DNA from: Candidatus Lachnoclostridium pullistercoris
GTDB taxonomy: Bacteria > Bacillota > Clostridia > Lachnospirales > Lachnospiraceae
Length of the DNA: 37,456 nt
NCBI GenBank assembly: GCA_019119775.1
Contig: DWWL01000008.1
Span: 1-37,456 of the forward strand
Reading direction: 5' to 3'
How positions within the stretch are numbered: the stretch's first letter is position 1; each line of letters starts with the position of its first letter. The notes below the pieces were generated by a model. It saw only the letters and a list, made by a program, of their open reading frames with translations. It ran no database searches and was not told the origin of the DNA. Of this stretch, positions 26,043 to 33,577 are shown in pieces. The position numbers and the translations under genes are program-made.

Positions 26043-26255
26043 CTAGACCATGATGCGGCCGGCCATCTCCCGGTTGATCGCCACTCTGGAATCCTTAATG
26101 TTCACGATCAGATCTCCGTGAATCTCCGAGACCACCGTCACGGCGCTCCCGTCCACAAATCCCAGATTTGCCAGGAAACGTCTCACCTCGTCTGTACCTC
26201 CCACCCGCTTTACCACGCCGGAATCTCCCGGTTTCAGAAATGCTAACGGCATCAT
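26043..26255 (-). CDS. feoA: FeoA-type protein (first)
   Basis: About 70 residues with the FeoA SH3 fold (FLKPGDSGVVKRVGG, FLANLGFVDGSAVTVVSEI, GDLIVNIKDSRVAINREMA). The start is one of two adjacent ATGs (26255/26252) preceded by AAAGGTGG; a GTG at 26264 overlaps that SD and is unlikely. Divergent in sequence from the second FeoA, so the two may play different roles. The Fur-like box lies just upstream. Confidence 0.93.
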   Translation of the reverse strand: MMPLAFLKPGDSGVVKRVGGTDEVRRFLANLGFVDGSAVTVVSEIHGDLIVNIKDSRVAINREMAGRIMV

Positions 26256-26274
26256 TTGGCCCACCTTTCTCTTT

Positions 26275-26294
26275 AATGATAATGAATATCATTT
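26275..26294. promoter_or_regulatory. Fur-like operator of the feo operon
   Basis: AATGATAATGAATATCATTT, an AT-rich palindrome with the GATAAT / ATCATT pattern of Fur boxes, located about 12-31 bp after the predicted transcription start, where binding would block feo transcription when iron is plentiful. Confidence 0.8.
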
Positions 26295-26311
26295 ATTTTT
26301 AATCCTCGATT

Positions 26312-26340
26312 AGTATAGCCTAATTGGAAATAATTGTCAA
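26312..26340 (-). promoter_or_regulatory. promoter of the feo operon
   Basis: TTGACA (26340-26335), 17-bp spacer, TATACT (26317-26312). Confidence 0.9.
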
Positions 26341-26401
26341 TGGGTTTTGATAAATATTCTCATAAAATGTTTATTCATCAAAAGCAGGTTTTCTTCCAAG
26401 C

Positions 26402-26453
26402 AAAAAGGACCCGCCCGACTGTCTGACAGACAGCTCCGGACGGATCCCTTTTT
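26402..26453 (-). terminator. intrinsic terminator of the marR operon
   Basis: Long imperfect hairpin with AAAAAGG.. / ..CCTTTTT ends and an inner perfect CTGTCTG / CAGACAG stem; five T follow on the minus strand. It ends 6 bp after the membrane-protein gene. Confidence 0.8.
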
Positions 26454-26458
26454 CCAGC

Positions 26459-27094
26459 TTACGCCAGCAGGATCGTCTTTAAAAATTCCAGCTTTTTTCC
26501 AAACATTCTGGCCAAAAAGCCCACCAGCAGGGCCGCGATGATGGTTCCCTCCCGCACGCCTTCCAGGCGGCGGGAAAACACCAGCGCCAAAACGCCGGCG
26601 ATCACTGTCATGGACACGTCAAACGCCACCTTTGTGGTGCCGAAATCCGTCTTCCACGTGGAGGACACCGCGCGCACAAAGGACTCTCCCGGCAGCATTG
26701 CCACATCGGCCAGCACCTCCGTATACACGCCGAACCCCAGTATCACGCAGCCAATCAGCAGATACACCATATTTTCCCCGTAGCTTTGAGGGCTGACCGC
26801 GGAAAACATCACCATGGTCAGGTCAATAAAAAAGCCGAACGCCGCCGATATGGGGAGCTGCAGCCAGTGCTCCAGCCGGAAATTTTTTCTCAGGATCAGC
26901 AGCTGGGCCGCAATCAGCAGCACGCTGAACAAAACTGTGAATTCTCCCAGTGTCATAGGGAAGTTCAGACTGAGCACATAGGGGATCGAGGAAATGGGCG
27001 AGGTACCCAGGCTCGCCTTTGTGATCAGGCTCACCCCCATGGAATTGATAAACAGTCCGATCAGAAATATCAGGTATCTCTTCGCTTTTTCCAT
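26459..27094 (-). CDS. YczE/YyaS (DUF6198)-type integral membrane protein
   Basis: 211 residues with five to six TM segments. The family signature is MGVSLITKASLGTSPISSIP near the N-terminus, then a second half repeating the theme (DVAMLPGESFVRAV, DFGTTKVAFDVSM). ATG 27094 has AAGGAG 7 nt upstream; sequence in frame further upstream lacks an SD. It begins 4 bp after marR, so the two form one operon. Transport function is assumed for the family, but no substrate is known; regulation by MarR hints at export or uptake of a small toxic or aromatic molecule, which is inference. Confidence 0.88.
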   Translation of the reverse strand: MEKAKRYLIFLIGLFINSMGVSLITKASLGTSPISSIPYVLSLNFPMTLGEFTVLFSVLLIAAQLLILRKNFRLEHWLQLPISAAFGFFIDLTMVMFSAVSPQSYGENMVYLLIGCVILGFGVYTEVLADVAMLPGESFVRAVSSTWKTDFGTTKVAFDVSMTVIAGVLALVFSRRLEGVREGTIIAALLVGFLARMFGKKLEFLKTILLA

Positions 27095-27098
27095 TGTC

Positions 27099-27527
27099 TC
27101 ACTCCTTAATTTTCTCCGCAAGGTTTTCATAGATCCGTCCCAGCAGGGACCGGCACTCCTCCTGCTCCTCCTCAGAAAAGCCGGAAAAAACCGCCTGCTC
27201 CGCGCGCGCAAATTCCTGCTCCACAAAGCCGGCCAGCTCCCGCCCGTAATCTGTCAGGAACACGTAAAGGGACCGGCGGTTGCCGTTTTTCATCTGCCGC
27301 CTGATCATCCCCTTCTCCTCCATCCGGTTCAGCACGGAGGTGAGGGTGGCCGCCTCGATGTGGCAGCCGGCGGCGATCTCCTTCTGCCCCGCCCCGTCGT
27401 GATCTTTCAGATAATCCAGCACTTTGGGCTGGCCGGCCGTCAGTCCCTTTGATTTCACCGCTCCGAAGAACAGCTTCTGAAGCATGGCCTGGTCTGCCAT
27501 CAGCAGATAGTGAAAGGAATTCTCCAT
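27099..27527 (-). CDS. MarR-family transcriptional regulator
   Basis: 142 residues. Winged helix at about 30-105: GLTAGQPKVLDYLKDHDG, QKEIAAGCHIEAATLTSVLN (recognition helix), RMEEKGMIRRQMKNGNRRSL (wing), then a dimerisation helix. The promoter upstream is a full consensus, with a 14-bp palindrome over the start point that is the likely autoregulatory operator. Co-transcribed with a membrane protein and divergent from a sugar acetyltransferase. Confidence 0.94.
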   Translation of the reverse strand: MENSFHYLLMADQAMLQKLFFGAVKSKGLTAGQPKVLDYLKDHDGAGQKEIAAGCHIEAATLTSVLNRMEEKGMIRRQMKNGNRRSLYVFLTDYGRELAGFVEQEFARAEQAVFSGFSEEEQEECRSLLGRIYENLAEKIKE

Positions 27528-27549
27528 CTGAAAACCTGCCTTTCTTTTT

Positions 27550-27563
27550 ATTAGAATGCTAAT
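27550..27563. promoter_or_regulatory. candidate MarR operator
   Basis: ATTAG-AATG-CTAAT, perfect 5-bp arms, immediately downstream of the marR -10 element and therefore across the start of transcription. Confidence 0.6.
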
Positions 27564-27564
27564 T

Positions 27565-27593
27565 ATTATAATTCAAATTATTTATTCTGTCAA
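27565..27593 (-). promoter_or_regulatory. promoter of marR
   Basis: TTGACA (27593-27588), 17-bp spacer, TATAAT (27570-27565): both hexamers are consensus, which suits a gene held down by its own repressor. Confidence 0.92.
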
Positions 27594-27604
27594 ACCCTTT
27601 CTTC

Positions 27605-27633
27605 TTGCTTCTCCATCTTCTTTCTGCTATATT
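27605..27633 (+). promoter_or_regulatory. promoter of the sugar O-acetyltransferase gene
   Basis: TTGCTT (27605-27610), 17-bp spacer, TATATT (27628-27633). Confidence 0.7.
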
Positions 27634-27657
27634 GGGGATAACAGGAGGTAATGGAAC

Positions 27658-28299
27658 ATGACAGAAGAAGAGAAAATCTTTGCCGGCCGTATGTTTGACC
27701 CCCGCAGCCAGGAACTGCGTTCCATCAAGCATAAGGCCCACGAGCTCTGCCGCAGATACAACCAGATGGACGAAAATGACCCGGCCAGACAGGAGATCAT
27801 CCGCGAAATGCTGGGAAAGACCGGATCTACGTTTTATTTTCAGGGTCCCATCCAGTTAAACTACGGCAGCCACACTTTTATCGGAGAAAACTTTTTCGCC
27901 AATTTCAATCTGACGGTCATGGACGACGCCCGCGTCTTCATCGGCGACAACGTCTGCTTCGGGCCGAACGTATCCCTGATGGCCACTACCCATCCTCTGA
28001 TCGCGAAAGAGCGGATGGGAATGGACGAGGAGGGACATACCACCATGGCTGAATACGCCCACGACATCCACATCGGGAACAACGTATGGATCGCCTGCAA
28101 CGCCGTCGTTTTGGGCGGCGTCCACATTGGAAACAACGTGGTCATCGGCGCCGGCAGCGTGGTCACAAAGGACATCCCCGACGGATACTTAGCCTTCGGC
28201 AACCCCTGCCGCCCGGTGCGGCCCATCACAGAGGCCGACAGCAAAAAAGATCTGATCCTCCCGGAGGATCTGGAGCATTTCTCCTACAATCTTATGTGA
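27658..28299 (+). CDS. maltose/galactoside O-acetyltransferase (left-handed beta-helix)
   Basis: 213 residues. Transfers acetyl from acetyl-CoA to a hydroxyl of a sugar, thought to detoxify non-metabolised sugars. N-terminal helical Mac domain (FAGRMFDPRSQELRSIKHKA) and hexapeptide-repeat beta helix from about 65 (FIGENFFANFNLTVMDDARV, IGDNVCFGPNVSL, IGNNVWIACNAVVLGGVHIG, NNVVIGAGSVVTKDIP). Catalytic His is in TTHPL. AGGAGG is 9 nt before the ATG. It ends at a shared bidirectional terminator. Confidence 0.95.
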   Translation: MTEEEKIFAGRMFDPRSQELRSIKHKAHELCRRYNQMDENDPARQEIIREMLGKTGSTFYFQGPIQLNYGSHTFIGENFFANFNLTVMDDARVFIGDNVCFGPNVSLMATTHPLIAKERMGMDEEGHTTMAEYAHDIHIGNNVWIACNAVVLGGVHIGNNVVIGAGSVVTKDIPDGYLAFGNPCRPVRPITEADSKKDLILPEDLEHFSYNLM

Positions 28300-28320
28300 A
28301 AACGGCCGTTTCCGCCGGAC

Positions 28321-28380
28321 AAAACCCAGCAGAGGCGGATGGGAATATCTCTTTTCCTCATCCGCCTCTGCTGGGTTTTT
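28321..28380. terminator. bidirectional intrinsic terminator
   Basis: Perfect 17-bp arms at 28325-28341 and 28359-28375 (CCCAGCAGAGGCGGATG and complement), flanked by AAAA on the left and TTTTT on the right, so it can stop transcripts from both sides. Confidence 0.95.
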
Positions 28381-28444
28381 GCTTTTTTCCGGTTTTTATT
28401 CTTTTTCGGTTTTCTGTTTTTTCGGTTTTCTGTTCTTTCCCGGT

Positions 28445-31372
28445 TTATCTGTTCCGGCTGCGCTCTCTCTTTCCTTCAGCCAGCGCGTAAACCGCCGCGA
28501 TCAGTCCTGCTATCATCATCATCCATTTTCCTGCGCTGCTGTCCTGACCCGTCTTCGGAAGACTGGATAAGGGCACTTCTCCGCCCGGGATCTCCACCGG
28601 TGTTTCCGCAGAAGCCTCCTCCGGCAGATCTGCTAACGGCACTTCCTCCGGATCAATTTCCATATTCACTCCAGGACCGCCTCCGGGATTGTACGGATTC
28701 CTGGGGCCGCCTCCGCCGCTGCCGCCGCTGTTTTCTCCGCCGCCGTGGCTGCCGCTGGGCTTCTTCGTGTAATATACGTTAAAGATCAGATTCCCGCTCA
28801 TCTCCCCGGCATATACGCTCTGGTCACAGCTGTCCCAGTCATACCCGTCGATGACCTTTCCGATCAGCTCAGTGACATCGTAGGCTTCTCTCCTGGTGTA
28901 GGCTTCGCTTGTGTAGGAATCCGCCAGCTTTGCCCCGGTGTCTTTCTCATAATAATTAATAATGATCGTATACTGGATCTTATTGGAGAAGTTCACCGTC
29001 ACAGATTCGCTGTCCAGGTTCACCCGATAAGGCTCTGACACCAGCTCATATCCCTCCGGCGCCTTCACCTCCTGGATGTAGTAGACTCCCAGGTCCAGAG
29101 ACGGGATGGTCACAGTTCCCGCGGAAGTCACATACTCCGCTCCCTGAGCCTCATCCTCACTCCACTTGCTGCCCGTATAGAACAGCTTTCTGTCCCCATC
29201 CAGCTTATACAGCTTAAACGCCGCCGGGAGGTCGATCAGGTTTCCGTCATCGTCCACCTTGTTGATGGTGAGGGAACCTTCGGTGATCACTCTCTCCAGC
29301 TCAAATGCCACATAGAAATCGACGGGATAGTTCTGGTTCACATTTCCTATCTTAGGGCCGCTCAGTACGAACCCGACAGGCAGAGCAAACGCGCCCATTT
29401 CCTCCAGAAAAGCGGCCTCCGCCAATCGGCTGTCCGCCTCATCCCAGACATCTGACAGACCGGTCATATATTTGCCGATTCCAAAATCTCCGCAGCCTGC
29501 CGGATCCTTGGACATATCCGCGTCCGCCCGCTCTCCAACAGTCATTCCCAGGCTGACATTATACCAGTCGTCATAAATCAGGGACGCGAGCTGCGGCTCG
29601 ATCTCCAGCAGCTCAACCTCCATTTCGCTGGTATTGACCATCGCATATTTCTGGAAATATTCATACTTTTCATTCAGACTCTCTATCTCTTCCATACCGC
29701 TGACGCCGAAAATACCATTATAGCCTCCATAGCGGGCCATGATGTCGTCCTGCGCCGCCTCCGGCAGTTCAATGATTTTCTCTGCACTCGTCCCGTATTT
29801 TTCATTGTAGAAATCCAGATAATAATCGGTCAGGGCCTCATCGCCGGCATACCCCTTCTCCGCCAGCCTGTCGTAGATCTGCAGCATATCTTCCAGGCTG
29901 ATCTTTTTCGTGTCTTTTTCAAACAGCGCTCCCAGAGCTTCACTGTCTTTGCATCTGTGTTTTGAATATATGGAGGGAATCAGCTGCCCGTCGTATCCTG
30001 CCGCATGGGGGAAATCCGGGCCGTACTTTTCGTAATCCTCCTCTATGAGGCTGCTCAAGTCCGCCGGGGCCACCACCAGGCTTCCCTCCTTATAGCGGTA
30101 GCTGTTCCCTGACTGATTGTCAAATGTAAAATCCCAGTTGAACACCATTCCCGGCACAAGGTACGGCGGATAGTTCTCCAACCCGTAAAGCATGGCGTCA
30201 TCCAGCACAACCGTCAGTTCATCCTCGTCATTTTCCTGGATCTGGAAGTTCATCTTAAAGTTCATCGTTCCGTTGGACTCGTCATACTCAATATTTTCCA
30301 TATCCGGAACAACGAACTCTGACATTTCCTTATAATCCACCCCAGCCCCGACACTGTTCGGCTCCGGAATCTCCGCCAGCTTCATCGCCCGGGCCTCTGC
30401 AAAGTCAACCTCGATCTCCAGGTTTTCCTCCGCCTCAATCACAAGGTAGCTCTGTCTGCCGTCCCCGGCGTTCAGTTCTCCGGGCGTCGCTGCCCCAACC
30501 GGCTCCAGATCCATCCCGTTTGCCGTCACGCTTAAAATCACGTTTCCTTCCTTCGGGAATACTGTGAAATACAGACTGTCTCCCCTGTCAATCCTCTTCG
30601 GGCCTTTTACGGTTCCCATCTCTTCGTCGTAGCTGTACTCGACTGTAAAGGATTCTGCCTTTTCCGGCTCTTCCGTCTGACTGTCCGCGGCTCCTCCTGT
30701 CTCTTCCGTCTTCCCCGTTTCTGTCTCCGGAGAGTCCGCTTCTCCCTCTGCGGCGTCTGTCTCTTCTTCTGCCTTTTCAGTTTCTTCTTCCTCAGAACCG
30801 GCACCGTCAGTTTCTTCCTCCGCCGCCTCTGTCTCTTCTTCCGCTCCGCCGGTCACTTCCTCCCCGGCATCTGCGTCTTCTTCTGTCTCACCGGCTTCTT
30901 CTTTTTCTGAATCCGTCTCTCCTGTCCCGCCGGCTTCTTCCTCTGCTGCGTCCGTCTCTTCTTCCGTCTCACCGGTCACTTCCCCTGCTGCGTCCGTCTC
31001 TTCTTCCGTCTCACCGGTCACTTCCTCTGCTGCATCTGTCTCTTCCGCCGCTCCGTCAGTTTCTTCTCTCTCAGAGTCCGTCTCTTCCCTGCCGGTTTCC
31101 TCCTCTGAGCTTCCGGTTTCTGTCTCTGTTCTGCCGGTTTCCTCCCCTGAGTTTTCAGCGCCTCCTTCTGCCGCGCCGGTTCCCGTCACAGTTTCCTCTT
31201 CTGCTGCGGGAGTCTCGTTTCCTGCCGTCTCTCTCACTTCTTCAACGGCTGTCTCCGCTGCGTAGCTCTCCAAAGCTCCCGCTCCTATGCCATTGCTGAC
31301 CATTGCTCCGGCTAATGCCGCCGCCAGCGCCTTTGTCATCAGGGCCGGCCTCTTTCTGTTTGCTCCTTTCAT
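28445..31372 (-). CDS. LPKTG-anchored surface protein with acidic repeats, Cna-B and MucBP-like domains
   Basis: 975 residues, probable adhesin or fimbrial-tip-like protein covalently attached by sortase. Order: signal peptide (about 1-39), Glu/Thr-rich low-complexity region (about 40-240, partly a 14-residue repeat), an InlB-like strand region (TVKGPKRIDRGDSLYFTVFP), a central unassigned domain (about 330-690), a Cna-B/SpaA domain (about 698-797) with the isopeptide pattern Lys in TINKVD, Glu in YYIQEVKAPEGY and Asn in VNFSNK, a MucBP-like segment (TIIINYYEKDTGAKL), a Gly/Pro linker, LPKTG at 938-942, a hydrophobic stretch and a basic tail. AAGGAG is 7 nt before the ATG. No sortase gene is in the window. 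Confidence 0.93.
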   Translation of the reverse strand: MKGANRKRPALMTKALAAALAGAMVSNGIGAGALESYAAETAVEEVRETAGNETPAAEEETVTGTGAAEGGAENSGEETGRTETETGSSEEETGREETDSEREETDGAAEETDAAEEVTGETEEETDAAGEVTGETEEETDAAEEEAGGTGETDSEKEEAGETEEDADAGEEVTGGAEEETEAAEEETDGAGSEEEETEKAEEETDAAEGEADSPETETGKTEETGGAADSQTEEPEKAESFTVEYSYDEEMGTVKGPKRIDRGDSLYFTVFPKEGNVILSVTANGMDLEPVGAATPGELNAGDGRQSYLVIEAEENLEIEVDFAEARAMKLAEIPEPNSVGAGVDYKEMSEFVVPDMENIEYDESNGTMNFKMNFQIQENDEDELTVVLDDAMLYGLENYPPYLVPGMVFNWDFTFDNQSGNSYRYKEGSLVVAPADLSSLIEEDYEKYGPDFPHAAGYDGQLIPSIYSKHRCKDSEALGALFEKDTKKISLEDMLQIYDRLAEKGYAGDEALTDYYLDFYNEKYGTSAEKIIELPEAAQDDIMARYGGYNGIFGVSGMEEIESLNEKYEYFQKYAMVNTSEMEVELLEIEPQLASLIYDDWYNVSLGMTVGERADADMSKDPAGCGDFGIGKYMTGLSDVWDEADSRLAEAAFLEEMGAFALPVGFVLSGPKIGNVNQNYPVDFYVAFELERVITEGSLTINKVDDDGNLIDLPAAFKLYKLDGDRKLFYTGSKWSEDEAQGAEYVTSAGTVTIPSLDLGVYYIQEVKAPEGYELVSEPYRVNLDSESVTVNFSNKIQYTIIINYYEKDTGAKLADSYTSEAYTRREAYDVTELIGKVIDGYDWDSCDQSVYAGEMSGNLIFNVYYTKKPSGSHGGGENSGGSGGGGPRNPYNPGGGPGVNMEIDPEEVPLADLPEEASAETPVEIPGGEVPLSSLPKTGQDSSAGKWMMMIAGLIAAVYALAEGKRERSRNR
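30943..31025 (-). repeat. 42-bp direct repeat in the acidic region of the surface protein
   Basis: Two copies, identical over 41 bases (30943-30983 and 30985-31025), period 42, encoding 14-residue units of the type EEVTGETEEETDAA. Degenerate relatives continue on both sides. In-frame period means copy number can change without a frameshift. Confidence 0.85.
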
Positions 31373-31414
31373 TGATTCACTCCTTCATTTCTCATCATGC
31401 AGTGGATAAGTGCC

Positions 31415-31430
31415 ATGGGCGAACGCCCAT
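31415..31430 (-). promoter_or_regulatory. hairpin in the 5' leader of the surface-protein mRNA
   Basis: ATGGGC-GTTC-GCCCAT, six perfect base pairs, close to the predicted 5' end. It may protect the mRNA end or affect initiation; no terminator T-run follows. Confidence 0.5.
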
Positions 31431-31439
31431 CTTTTTCCA

Positions 31440-31468
31440 ATTATATGGATGGGCCTTCTCATTGTCAA
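31440..31468 (-). promoter_or_regulatory. promoter of the surface-protein gene
   Basis: TTGACA (31468-31463), 17-bp spacer, TATAAT (31445-31440), fully consensus, so strong constitutive transcription unless repressed. Confidence 0.93.
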
Positions 31469-31507
31469 CTATTCCTATATATTTAATATGAATTCTCAGA
31501 AATGCAC

Positions 31508-31557
31508 AAAAAAAGGAACGTTCCCCCGGCTCTTATTATGCCAGTTGAACGTTCCTT
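31508..31557 (-). terminator. intrinsic terminator of the transketolase operon
   Basis: Perfect 11-bp arms AAGGAACGTTC / GAACGTTCCTT (31513-31523, 31547-31557) with a short inner GGC/GCC pair, followed by T residues on the minus strand (31512-31508). Confidence 0.93.
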
Positions 31558-31586
31558 CTCCATATTTCTTTTCTATATCTGCCTGT

Positions 31587-32531
31587 TTACTTTCCAAGCC
31601 ACTCTTTCACAGCATGGTAAATTCCCTCGCTGTCCAGGCCGTGCTTGTGCAGCAGCTCCTCTGCCACGCCGGACTCGCCGAACTCGTCGCGGATTCCCAG
31701 ACGCTTCACCGGAACGGGAGCCTGCTCTGCCAGTACCTCACAGACTGCTCCGCCCAGGCCGCCGATGATGGAGTGCTCCTCCACCGTCACGATCTTTCCG
31801 GTCTCCTTTGCCGCCTTCACCAGAAGCTCCTCATCAATAGGCTTGATGGTGTGAATGTTGATCACCCTGGCGGAAATGCCGTCCTGCTCCAGGAGCTTTG
31901 CCGCATCCAGGCTGGCTGCCACTTCCAGACCGGTGGCCACGATCGTCACATCAGAGCCTTCTCTTAAGGTAACTCCCTTTCCGATCTCAAAATGATAATC
32001 TTCATTGTCATTGATCACCGGCACTGCCAGACGGCCGAACCGCATGTACACAGGGCCGTTCATCTCATAGGCAGCCTTTACCGCCGCTCTCGCCTCCACG
32101 TCGTCGGAAGGATTGATGATCGTCATGCCCGGAATCGTGCGCATGAGGGCAATGTCCTCGTTGCACTGGTGGGTGGCGCCGTCCGGTCCCACAGAGATTC
32201 CCGCATGGGTCGCACCGAACTTCACGTTCAGATGGGGATAGCCCACGCTGTTTCTCACCTGCTCAAAGCCTCTTCCCGCCAAAAACATGGCGAAAGTGCT
32301 CACAAACGGGATCTTTCCCGTGGTCGCCATTCCGGCTGCCATTCCGATCATATTTGCCTCCGCGATGCCGCAGTCAATGTGACGGTCCGGAAATGCCTTT
32401 TTAAACGTCACCGTCTTGGTGGCAGCTGCCAGATCTGCGTCCAGCACGTATAAATTCTCATGTTCCTTTCCCAGCTCTGCCAAAGCCTTGCCGTAGCTGT
32501 CCCTCGTCGCGATCTTCTTTACATCTGACAC
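31587..32531 (-). CDS. transketolase, C-terminal subunit
   Basis: 314 residues carrying the pyrimidine-binding and C-terminal domains of transketolase (VLDADLAAATKTV, DCGIAEANMIGMAAGMA with the TPP-activating Glu, then the 200-310 transketolase-C domain with IINIHTIKPIDEELL). With the N-terminal subunit it moves two-carbon units in the non-oxidative pentose phosphate pathway. The GTG start at 32531 overlaps the previous gene by 13 bp and has AGGTG 7 nt upstream. A split enzyme like this is common in clostridia. Confidence 0.96.
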   Translation of the reverse strand: MSDVKKIATRDSYGKALAELGKEHENLYVLDADLAAATKTVTFKKAFPDRHIDCGIAEANMIGMAAGMATTGKIPFVSTFAMFLAGRGFEQVRNSVGYPHLNVKFGATHAGISVGPDGATHQCNEDIALMRTIPGMTIINPSDDVEARAAVKAAYEMNGPVYMRFGRLAVPVINDNEDYHFEIGKGVTLREGSDVTIVATGLEVAASLDAAKLLEQDGISARVINIHTIKPIDEELLVKAAKETGKIVTVEEHSIIGGLGGAVCEVLAEQAPVPVKRLGIRDEFGESGVAEELLHKHGLDSEGIYHAVKEWLGK

Positions 32532-33355
32532 AGTGCTTCACCTGCTTTCTCAAGTTCTTCCATTGCCTTCTCATACTGTTCCTGATTGGGGGCCGTTCCG
32601 TGCCAGGACACCTGATTCTCCATGTAGGAAACGCCTTTGCCCTTTACGGTTCTGGCGATGATGGCTGTAGGACAGCCCTTCACCGTCTTAGCCTCCTCAA
32701 ACGCCCGGTGCAGCTGGTCAAAATCGTGGCCGTCCACCACGATGGGATGGAGATGAAATGCCTTCATCTTCTCATCAATAGGCTGGGGAGAGTTGATCTC
32801 TTCCACAGTTCCGTCCAGCTGGATTCCGTTGCTGTCCACCACGACTACCAGGTTGTCCAAGCCCTTATTGCCGGCAAACATCATGGCCTCCCACACCTGG
32901 CCTTCCTCCAGCTCGCCGTCTCCCAGCACTGCGTACACCCGGTAGGAGTCCCCCGTCAGCTTGGCGGAGAGCGCCATTCCCACCGCGGCGGAAACGCCCT
33001 GTCCCAGGGATCCGGAAGTCATATCCACTCCGGGAGTATCGTTCATATTGGGATGACCCTGCAGGCGGCTGCCCAGAGCGCGGAGTGTCTTTAACTCCTC
33101 CTTCGGGAAATATCCTTTCTCCGCAAGCACCGCATAGAGAGCCGGCGTGGCATGGCCTTTGGACAGCACCAGTCTGTCCCGGTCCGCCCAGGCGGGATTC
33201 TTCGGGTCTACGTTCATCTCCTCAAAGTACAGGCAGGTCAGAATATCTGCTACTGATAAGGAGCCGCCCGGATGGCCGGACTTTGCATGGTAGACCTCGG
33301 TCAAAATGTCTTTTCTCACTTCGTTTGCAATTTTCTGAAGTTCCAATTTCTCCAT
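32519..33355 (-). CDS. transketolase, N-terminal subunit
   Basis: 278 residues forming the thiamine-pyrophosphate PP domain: AKSGHPGGSLSVADIL, KGHATPALYAVLAEKGYF, and the metal/TPP motif GDGELEEGQVWEAMMFAGNK ending in a conserved Asn region (VVVVDSNGIQLDG). ATG 33355 has AGAGGGA about 6 nt upstream. First gene of the pair, with its own promoter. Confidence 0.96.
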   Translation of the reverse strand: MEKLELQKIANEVRKDILTEVYHAKSGHPGGSLSVADILTCLYFEEMNVDPKNPAWADRDRLVLSKGHATPALYAVLAEKGYFPKEELKTLRALGSRLQGHPNMNDTPGVDMTSGSLGQGVSAAVGMALSAKLTGDSYRVYAVLGDGELEEGQVWEAMMFAGNKGLDNLVVVVDSNGIQLDGTVEEINSPQPIDEKMKAFHLHPIVVDGHDFDQLHRAFEEAKTVKGCPTAIIARTVKGKGVSYMENQVSWHGTAPNQEQYEKAMEELEKAGEALCQM

Positions 33356-33402
33356 ACTGATTCCCTCTTTTTATGAAATTAGTTCTTTGCCGATTCTCTT
33401 TC

Positions 33403-33431
33403 ATTATACGTGATTTTGGTGATATTGTCTA
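33403..33431 (-). promoter_or_regulatory. promoter of the transketolase operon
   Basis: TAGACA (33431-33426), 17-bp spacer, TATAAT (33408-33403). Confidence 0.85.
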
Positions 33432-33463
33432 TATAAAGGATTTTATTTCTCTTTTTGTCCGTA

Positions 33464-33571
33464 AAAATCGTGTAACAGTTCAGACGGCAGGGAAACAGAG
33501 GGTGCTTCTTGTCCGGCCTATTGGCCGGGCAAGAAGATGCCCGTCTATTACAAAATCGTGCAGACAGCAGG
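33464..33571. repeat. inverted repeat framed by direct repeats, between ade and tkt
   Basis: Near-perfect 14-bp arms CTTCTTGTCCGGCC and GGCCGGGCAAGAAG (33505-33518, 33523-33536; one G-T wobble, TATT loop). It is flanked by AAAATCGTG at 33464-33472 and 33552-33560, each followed by CAGAC(G/A)GCAGG (33481 and 33561). No T-run follows on the minus strand, so a simple intrinsic terminator for ade is not obvious. No gene is supported between 33432 and 33577. Confidence 0.6.
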
Positions 33572-33577
33572 AAAAAA

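Noticed and set aside
30943-31025. Repeat array considered as CRISPR
   Set aside because: Adjacent, spacer-less, in-frame with a surface protein; no cas genes nearby.
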